Part shown: positions 53,476 to 62,280 of the stretch, piece by piece
How the letters are laid out: each line of letters begins with the position of its first letter
Position numbering within the stretch: the first letter of the stretch is position 1
Assembly (NCBI RefSeq): GCF_051401765.1
Contig: NW_027480531.1
Location: 868,001 to 932,000, forward strand
Direction of reading: 5' to 3'
From: Calliopsis andreniformis
Taxonomy: Eukaryota > Arthropoda > Insecta > Hymenoptera > Andrenidae
Length of the DNA stretch: 64,000 bases
The notes under the pieces: model-generated
Told to the model about the DNA's origin: nothing
What the model saw: only the letters and a program-made list of their open reading frames with translations
Database searches by the model: none
Made by a program: the position numbers and the translations under genes

Positions 53476-55480
53476 GAGTGATGAGAATTGACGTTTGTGA
53501 ATAGAGATTTGAAGACTGCAGGTTGATTATTGAGTATTGAAACCTGCGAATTGAGGATATTCTATTGAGGATTGAGGATTGACAACTGATTGTTGAGGAC
53601 TGAGGGCTGAAGATTGAGGATTCAGGATTGAGGATTCAGGATTGAGGTTAGAGAACTGAGGATTGAGGGTTGAGGATTGAGGACTGAGGATTGAGGATTG
53701 AGGATTGAAGATTGAGGATTGGGTATTGAGGATTGAACATTGAGGATTGAGGATTGAGTATTGAGGATTGAATATTGATGATTGAAGATTGAGGATCGAG
53801 GATTGAGGGTTGTGGATTGAGGACGAGGACTGAGGGTTGAGTATTGATGTTTGAGGTCTGAGGATTGAGGATTGAGGATTGAGAATTGCGGATTGAGGCT
53901 TGAGGATAGAAGATTGAGGATTGGGTGTTGAGGATTGAAGAATGAGGATTGAGGATTGAGGACTGAGGACTGAGGATTGAGGATTGAAGATTCAGTATTG
54001 AGGGCTGAAGATTGAGAATTGAGGATTGAGGATTGAACATTGAGGACTGAGTGTTGAGGGTTGAGTGATGAGAATGGATGTTTGTGGATAGAGATCTGAA
54101 GATTGCAGATTGGGTATTGAGTATTGAAGACTGTGAATTGAGGATATTCTATTGAGGATTGAGGATTGGCAACAGATTGTTGATGACTGAGGGCTGAAGG
54201 TTGAGGATTCAGGATTGAGGATTCAGAATTGAGGTTTGAGGACTGAGGACTGAGGATTGAAGATTGAGTATTGAGGATTGAAGATTGAGGATTGAGGATT
54301 GAGGATTGAGGTCTGAGGAATGAGGATGAGGGCTGAGGGTTGAGGATTGTGGTTTGAGGACTGAGGACTGAGGATTGAGGATTGAGGATTGAAGATTGAG
54401 GGTTGGGTATTCAGGATTGAAGAATGAGGATTGAGGATTGATGATTGAGGATTCTGGATTGAGGACTGAGGATTGAGGATTGAGGATTGAAGATTGAGTA
54501 TTGAGGATTGAAGATTGAGGATTGAGGATTGAGGATTGAGGATTGAGGATTGAGGATTGAGGAATGAGGATTGAAGATTGAGTATTGAGGATTGAAGATT
54601 GAGGTTTGAGGACTGAGGATTGAGAATTGAGGATTGAGGATTGAGGATCGAGGATTGAGGATTGAGGATTGAGGATTGAGAATTGAGGGATGAGGATGAG
54701 GGCTGAGGGTTGAGGATTGAGGTTTGAGGACTGAGGACTGAGGATTGAGGATTGAGGATTGAGGATTGAAGATTGAGGATTGGGTATTGAGGATTGAAGA
54801 ATGAGGATTGAGGATTGAGGATTGAGGATTGAGGATTGAAGATTGAGTATTGAGGATTGAAGATTGACGATTGAGGATTGAGAATTGAGGATTGAGACTT
54901 GAGGACTGAGGATTGAAGATAGAGCATTGAGGATTGAAGGTTGAGGATTGAGGATTGAGGATTGTGGATTCAGGATTGAGGATTGAGGTTTGAGGATTGA
55001 GGATTGAGGATTGAGGATTGAGGATTGAGGATTGAGGATTCAGGCTTGAGGATTGAGGCTTGAGGATTGGAGATTGAGGATTGAGGATTGAGGATGTGGG
55101 CTGAGGGTTGAGGATTGTGGTTTGAGGACTGAGGACTGAGGATTGAGGTTTGAGAGTTGAGGATTGAGGATTGGGGATTGAAGATTGAGGACTGGGTATT
55201 GAGGATTGAGGATTGAGTATTGAAGATTGAGGATTTGGGACTGAGGATTGAAGATTGAGGATTGAGGATTCAGGATTGAGGATTGAGGACTGAGGATTGA
55301 GGATTGAAGATTGAGGATTGGGTATTGAGGATTGAAGAATGAGGATTGAGGATTGAGGATTGAGGATTGAGGATTGAGGATTGAAGATTGGGTATTGATG
55401 ATTGAAGATTCAGTATTGAGGATTGAAGATTGAGAATTGATGGTTGAGTATTGAACATTGTGGACTGAGTGTTGAGGGTT
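53476..55480 (+). repeat. Mixed array segment with two general-form M1 modules
   Basis: Modules lie at 53476 and 54063, with M2 (GAGGAC form) near 53.82 kb and M3 near 54.32, 54.69 and 55.09 kb. The 54.06-54.9 kb part parallels 58.6-59.4 kb at an offset of about 4.5 kb with indels. The 54.9-55.4 kb part parallels 60.7-61.3 kb and the 40.5-41.0 kb part of the triad family. No gene is visible. Confidence 0.7.
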
Positions 55481-55647
55481 GAGTGATGAGAATTGATGTT
55501 TGTGGATAGAGATCTGAAGATTGCAGATTGAGTATTGAGTATTGAAATCTGTGATTGTTGATATTGTATTGAGGATTGAGGATTGACAACTGACTGTTGA
55601 GGACTGAGGGCTGAAGATTGAGGATTCAGGATTGAGGTTAGAGGACT
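55481..55647 (+). repeat. Chimeric M1 module (e-type left half, d-type right half)
   Basis: The left half has the e marks GAGATCT and GAAATCT. The centre has GTGATT-GTTGATA-TTGTATT as in the deleted d modules at 52960 and 57863. The right half has the d marks GACAACT-GACTGTT. It is followed by GAGGTTA-GAGGACT, the flank of subtype g. One copy thus joins features found together nowhere else, as expected from exchange or conversion within the module. Confidence 0.78.
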
Positions 55648-58595
55648 GAGGATTGAGGATTGAGGATTCAGGCTTGAGGACTGAGGCTTGAGGATTGAAG
55701 ATTGAGGATTGAGGATTGAGGATGAGGGCTGAGGGTTGAGGATTGAGGCTTGAGGACTGAGGACTGAGGATTGAGGATTGAGAGTTGAGGATTGAGGATT
55801 GAAGATTGGAGATTGAGGATTGGGTATTGAGGATTGAGGATTGAGTATTGAAGATTGAGAATTTGGGACTGAGGATTGAAGATTGAGGACTGAGGATTGA
55901 GGATTAAGGATTGAGGACTGAGGATTGAGGATTGAAGATCGAGGATTGGGTATTGAGGATTGAAGAATGAGGATTGAGGATTGAGGATTGAGGATTGAGG
56001 ATTGAAGATGGAGTATTGAGGATTGAAGATTGTCGATTGAGGATGGAGGATTGAGAATTGAGGATTGAGGGTTGAGGATTGAAGATTGAGTATTGAGGAT
56101 TGAAGATGGAGGATTAAGGATTGAGGATCGAGGATTGAAGATTGAAGATTGAGTATTGAGGATTGACGATTAAGATTGAGGATTGAGGATTGAGGATTGA
56201 GGATTGAAGATTGAGGATTGCGGACTGAGTATTGAGGGTTGAGTATTGAGAATTGATGTTTGTGGATAGAGACCGGAAGATTGCAGATTGAGTATTGAGT
56301 ATTGAAAACTGTGAATTGAAGATACTCTATTGAGGATTGAGGATTGTCAACTGATTGTTGAGGACTCAGGGCTGAAGATTGAGGATTCAGGATTGAGGAT
56401 TCAGGATTGAGGTTTGAGGACTGAGGATTGAGGATTGGGTATTGGGTTTGAGGATTGAGGATTGAGGGTTGGGGATTGAGGATTGACGATTGAGGATTGA
56501 AGATTGAATATTAATGATTGAAGATTGAGGACTGAGGATTGAGTGTTGTGGATTGAGGACGAGGACTGAGGGCTGAGTATTGATGTTTGAAGTCTGAGGA
56601 TTGAGGGTTGAGGATCGAGAATTGAGGATTGAGGATTGAGGGTTGAGGATTGAAGATTTAGGACTGAGTGTTGAGGGTTGAGTGATGAGAATTGATGTTT
56701 GTGGATTGAGATTTGAAGATTGAAGAATGGGGATCGAGTATTGAAAACTGTGAATTGAGGATATTCTATTGAGGATTGAGGATTGACAATTGATTGTTGA
56801 GGACTGAGGGCTGAAGATTGAGGATTCAGGATTGAGGATTCGGGATAGAGGTTTGAGGACTGAGGATTGAGGGTTGAGGATTGAGGATTGAGGATTGACG
56901 CTTGAGGATTGAGGGTTGAGGATGGAGGATTGAAGAGAGAGGACTGAGTGTTGAGGGTTGAGTGTTGAGAATTGATGTTTGAGGATTGAGATTTGATTAT
57001 TGAACATGGTGGATTGTGTATTGAAACATGAGAATTCAGGATATTATCTTGAGTATTGAGAATTGAAGATTAATGATTGAGTATTGAGGATTGATGGTTG
57101 ATTGTTGAGTGTTGAATATTGAGGATTGAGGATTGAGCATTGAGGATTGAGGATTGAGGATTGAAGATTGAGTATTGATGATTGAAGATGGGAGGATTGA
57201 GGATGGGGGGTTGCGGATTGAGGACGACGACTGACGGTTGAGGATTGAGGTTTGAGGATTGTGGATTGAGGATTGAGAGTGAGCGGCTGAGGGTTGAGGA
57301 TTGAGGTTTGAGTATAGAATCCTGAGAATTCAGGATATTCTGTTGAGTATTGAGATTTGAGTATTGATGGTTGATTATTGAGGATTGAGGATTGAGAGTC
57401 GAGGATTGAGTATTGAAGATTGAGCATTGGGGACTGAGTGTTGAAGGTTGAGTGATGAGAATTGATGTTTGTGGATAGAGATCTGAAGATTGCAGATTGA
57501 GTATTGAGTATCGAAACCTGTGAATTGAGGATATTCTATTGAGGATTGAGGATTGAAAACTGATTGTTGAGGACTGAGGGCTGAATATTGAGGATTCAGG
57601 GTTGAGGATTCAGGATTGAGGTTTGAGGACTGAGGATTGAGGATTGGGTATTGGGGATTGAGGATTGAGGATTGAGGATTGAAGATTGAGGATTGGGTAT
57701 TGCGGATTGAACATTGAGGATTGAGGATTGAGAATTGAGGATTGAGAATTGAGGACAGAGGATTGAAGGGTGAGCATTGAGGATTGAAGGTTGACGATTG
57801 AGGATTGAGGATTGAGGATTGAGGATTGAATATTGAGGATTGGGGACTGAGTGTTGAGGGTTGAGTGATGAGAATTGATGTTTGTGTATAGAGATTTCAA
57901 GATTGCAGATTGAGTATTGTGTATTGAAAACTGTGATTGTTGATATTGTATTGAAGATTGAGGATTGACAACTGACTGTTGAGGACTGAGGGCTGAAGAT
58001 TGAGTATTCAGGATTGAGGATTCAGGATTGAGGATTGAGGATTGAGGATTGAGGATTGAAGGTTGAATATTGATGAATGAAGGTTGAGGATTGAAGATTG
58101 AGGGTTGTGGATTGAGGACGAGGACTGAGGGTTGGGTATTGATGCTTGAGGTCTGAGGGTTGAGGATTGAGGGTTGCGAATTGAGGATTGAGGAATGAGG
58201 ATTGAAGATTGAGGATTGGGTATTGAGGATTGAAGAATGAGGATTGAGGATTGAGGACTGAGGATTTAGGATTGAAGATAGAGTACTGTGGATTGAAGGT
58301 TGAGGATTGAGAATTGAGGATTGAGGATTGAGGATTGAAGATAGAGTATTGAGGATTGAAGATTGAGGATTGAGGATTGAGGATTGAGGATTGAGGATTG
58401 AGGATTGAAGGCTGAGGATTGAGGATTGAGTATTGAGGATTGAAGATTGGGGATTGGGGACTGAGGATTGAAGGTTCAGGATTGAGGATTGAGGACTGAG
58501 GACTGAGGATTGAGGATTGAAGATTCAGTATTGAGGACTGAAGATTGGGAATTGAGGATTGAGGATTGAACATTGAGGACTGAGTGTTGAGGGTT
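55648..58595 (+). repeat. Mixed, more diverged array segment
   Basis: Holds M1 modules at 56241 (CTCTATT), 56680, 56960 (TTATCTT variant of f), 57450 and 57863, and a partial f-like module at 57310-57379. The 55.65-56.4 kb part follows the 24.5-25.0 and 33.5-34.2 kb path. Heptamer register is broken more often at 57.17-57.31 kb than elsewhere. Confidence 0.7.
56660..57250 (+). repeat. 0.6-kb block repeated at 62.83-63.42 kb, copy 1
   Basis: M1 modules at 56680 and 56960 pair with 62853 and 63133, both 6,173 bp away. Both copies end with the same irregular stretch containing a run of six G (57,205-57,210 and 63,378-63,383) and the GACGACT-GACGGTT units. Confidence 0.82.
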
Positions 58596-60822
58596 GAGTG
58601 ATGAGAATGGATGTTTGTGGATAGAGATCTGAAGATTGCAGATTGGGTATTGAGTATTGAAGACTGTGAATTGAGGATATTCTATTGAGGATTGTGGATT
58701 GGCAACAGATTGTTGATGACTGAGGGCTGAAGGTTGAGGATTCAGGATTGAGGATTCAGAATTGAGGTTTGAGGACTGAGGACTGAGGATTGAAGATTGA
58801 GTATTGAGGATTGAAGATTGGGGATTGGGGACTGAGGATTGAAGGTTGAGGATTGAGGATTGAGGATTGAAGATTGAGGGTTGGGTATTCAGGATTGAAG
58901 AATGAGGATTGAGGATTGATGATTGAGGATTCAGGATTGAGGACTGAGGATTGAGGATTGATGATTGAAGATTGAGTATTGAGGATTGAAGATTGAGGAT
59001 TGAGGATTGAGGATTGAGGAATGAGGATTGAAGATTGAGTATTGAGGATTGAAGATTGAGGTTTGAGGACTGAGGATTGAGAATTGGGGATTGAGGATTG
59101 AGGATCGAGGATTGAGGATTGAGGATTGAGGATTGAGAATTGAGGGATGAGGATGAGGGCTGAGGGTTGAGGATTGAGGTTTGAGGACGGAGGACTGAGG
59201 ATTGAGGATTGAGGATTGAGGATTGAAGATTGAGGATTGTGTATTGAGGATTGAAGAATGAGGATTGAGGATTGAGGATTGAGGATTGAGGATTGAAGAT
59301 TGAGTATTGAGGATTGAAGATTGACGATTGAGGATTGAGAATTGAGGATTGATACTTGAGGACTGAGGATTGAAGATAGAGCATTGAGGATTGAAGGTTG
59401 AGGATTGAGGATTGAGGATTGTGGATTCGGGATTGAGGATTGAGGATTGAGGATTGAGGATTGAGGATTGAAGATTGAGGGTTGGGTATTCAGGATTGAA
59501 GAATGAGGATTGAGGACTGAGGATTGAGGATTGAGGATTGAAGATTGAGTATTGAGGATTGAAGATTGAGGATTGAGGATTGAGGATTGAGGATAGAGGA
59601 TTGAAGGTTGAGGATTGGGGATTGAGGATTGACGATTGAGGATTGAGTATTGAGGATTGAGGATTGAGGATTGAGTATTGAGGATTGAGGATTGAAGATT
59701 GAGGATTGGGGACGGAGTGTTGAGTGTTGTGTGATGAGAATTGATGTTTGTGGATAGAGATTTGAAGATTGCAGATTGAGTAATGAGTATTGAAAACTGT
59801 GAATTGATGATGTTGTATTGAGGATTGAGGATTGACAACTGATTGTTGAGGACTGAGGGCTGAAGATTGAGGATTCAGGATTGAGGATTGAGGATTGAAG
59901 ATTGAGGATTGGGGACTGATGATTGAAGATAGAGGATTGAGGATTGAGGATTGAGGATTGAGGATTTGGGATTGAAGATTCAGTATCGAGGATTGAAGAT
60001 TGAGGATTGAGGATTGAGGATTGAGGACTGAGGATCGAAGATTGAGTATAGAGGATTGAAGATTGACGATTGAGGATTGAGAATTGAGGATTGAGTATTG
60101 AGGATTGAGGATTGAAGATTGAGCATTGAGGATTGAAGGTTGAGGATTGAGGATCGAGGATTGAGGATTGAGGATTGAATATTGAGGATTGGGGACTGAG
60201 CGTTGAGGATTGAGTGATGAGAATTGATGTTTGTGGATAGAGATTTGAAGATTGCAGATTGAGTATTGAGTATTGAAAACTGTGAATTGGTGATATTCTA
60301 TTGAGGATTGAGGATTGACAACTGATTGTTGAGGACTGAGGGCTGAAGATTGAGGATTCAGGATTGAGGATTCAGGATTGATGTTCGAGGACTGAGGATT
60401 GAGGATTGAAGATTGAGTATTGAGGATTGAAGATTGAGGATTGAGGATTGAGGATTGAGGAATGAGGATTGAAGATTGAGTATTGAGGATTGAAGATTGA
60501 GGTTTGAGGACTGAGGATTGAGAATTGGGGATTGAGGATTGAGGATCGAGGATTGAGGATTGAGGATTGAGGATTGAGAATTGAGGGATGAGGATGAGGG
60601 CTGAGGGTTGAGGATTGAGGTTTGAGGACTGAGGACTGAGGATTGAGGATTGAGGATTGAGGATTGAAGATTGAGGATTGGGTATTGAGGATTGAAGAAT
60701 GAGGATTGAGGATTGAGAATTGAGGATTGATACTTGAGGACTGAGGATTGAAGGTAGAGCATTGAGGATTGAAGGTTGAGGATTGAGGATTGAGGATTGT
60801 GGATTCGGGATTGAGGATTGAG
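58596..60822 (+). repeat. Mixed segment related to 54 kb and 43-44 kb
   Basis: M1 modules at 58596, 59729 and 60212. The 59,729-60,379 part copies 43,587-44,237 (offset 16,142). Stretches at 59.0-59.4 and 60.45-60.8 kb are near copies of each other and of 54.5-54.95 kb, with M3 in each. No unique sequence is present. Confidence 0.72.
60212..60379 (+). repeat. Module M1, best-preserved example (24 diverged heptamers)
   Basis: M1 is a fixed series of 24 heptamers, 168 bp, in strict 7-bp register. It runs from GAGTGAT at the left through GATGTTT, GTGGATA, GAGATTT and GAAAACT to the diagnostic TTCTATT at 60,296, then GACAACT, GATTGTT and GAGGGCT to the second CAGGATT. I count 95 copies in the window. 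Copies of this general form with no special subtype mark start at 18361, 34058, 37559, 38510, 42379, 44070, 48166, 49350, 51807, 53476, 54063, 56241, 56680, 57450, 58596, 60212, 62400, 62853 and 63878 (the last is cut by the window end). Because every unit is derivable from GAGGATT by substitution, M1 is an old diverged piece of the same satellite, not an insertion. Confidence 0.9.
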
Positions 60823-62280
60823 GATTGAGGATTGAGGATTGAGGATTGAGGATTGAGGATTGAGGATTGAGGATTCAGGCTTGAGGATTGAGGCTTGAGG
60901 ATTGGAGATTGAGGATTGAGGATTGAGGATGTGGGCTGAGGGTTGAGGATTGTGGTTTGAGGACTGAGGACTGAGGATTGAGGATAGAGATTTGAGGATT
61001 GAGGATTGAGGATTGAAGATTGAGGACTGGGTATTGAGGATTGAGGATTGATTATTGAAGATTGAGGATTTGGGACTGAGGATTGAAGATTGAGGATTGA
61101 GGATTCAGGATTGAGGATTGAGGACTGAGGATTGAGGATTGAAGATTGAGGATTGGGTATTGAGGATTGAAGAATGAGGATTGAGGATTGAGGATTGAGG
61201 ATTGAGGATTGAAGATTGGGTATTGATGATTGAAGATTCAGTATTGAGGATTGAAGATTGAGAATTGATGGTTGAGTATTGGACATTGAGGACTGAGTGT
61301 TGAGGGTTGAGTGATGAGAATTGATGTTTGTGGATAGAGATCTGAAGATTGCAGATTGAGTATTGAGTATTGAAATCTGTGACTTGATGATATTCTATTG
61401 AGGATTGAGGATTGACGTCTGATTGTTGAGGTCTGAGGTCTGAAGCTTGAGGATTCAGGATTGAGGATTCAGGATTGAGGATTCGGGATAGAGGTTTGAG
61501 GACTGAGGAATGAGGGTTGGGGCCTGAGGATTGAGGATTGACGCTTGAGGATTGAGGGTTGAGAATGGAGGATTGAAGAGAGAGGACTGAGTGTTGAGGG
61601 TTGAGTGTTGAGAATTGATGTTTGAGGATTGAGATTTGATTATTGAAAGTTGTGGATTGAGTATTGAACCATGAGAATTCAGGATATTCTGTTGAGTATT
61701 GAGAATTGAGTGTTGATGGTTGATTATTGAGGATTGAGGATTGATGATTGAGGATTGAGTATGGAAGATTGGGGATTGGTGATTGAAGATTCAGTATTGA
61801 GGATTGAAGATTGAGAATTGATGATTGAGTATTGAACATTGAGGACTGAGTGTTGAGGGTTGAGTGATGAGAATTGATGTTTGTGGGTAGAGATCTGAAG
61901 ATTGCAGATTGAATATTGAGTATTGAAAACTGTGAATTGATGATATTCTATTGAGGATTGAGTATTGACGTCTGATTGTTGAGGTCTGAAGTCTGAAGGT
62001 TGAGGATTCAGGATTGAGGTTAGAGGACTGAGGATTGAGGATTGAGGATTCAGGCTTGAGGACTGAGGCTTGAGGATTGAAGATTGAGGATTGAGGATTG
62101 AGGATGAGGGCTGAGGGTTGAGGATTGAGGCTTGAGGACTGAGGACTGAGGATTGAGGATTGAGAGTTGAGGATTGAGGATTGAAGATTGGAGATTGAGG
62201 ATTGGGTATTGAGGATTAAGGATTAAGTATTGAAGATTGAGGATTTGGGACTGAGGATTGAAGATTGAGGATTGAGGATT
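60823..62280 (+). repeat. Isolated copy of the e-f-g triad region
   Basis: Modules at 61309, 61603 and 61862 match 41086, 41380 and 41639 at a constant 20,223 bp. The flanking GATTCAGG-CTTGAGG and GATGTGGGCT marks also agree. To the right of the triad the GAGAGTT units match 55.8 kb instead of 42 kb, so the right flank has recombined. Confidence 0.82.
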
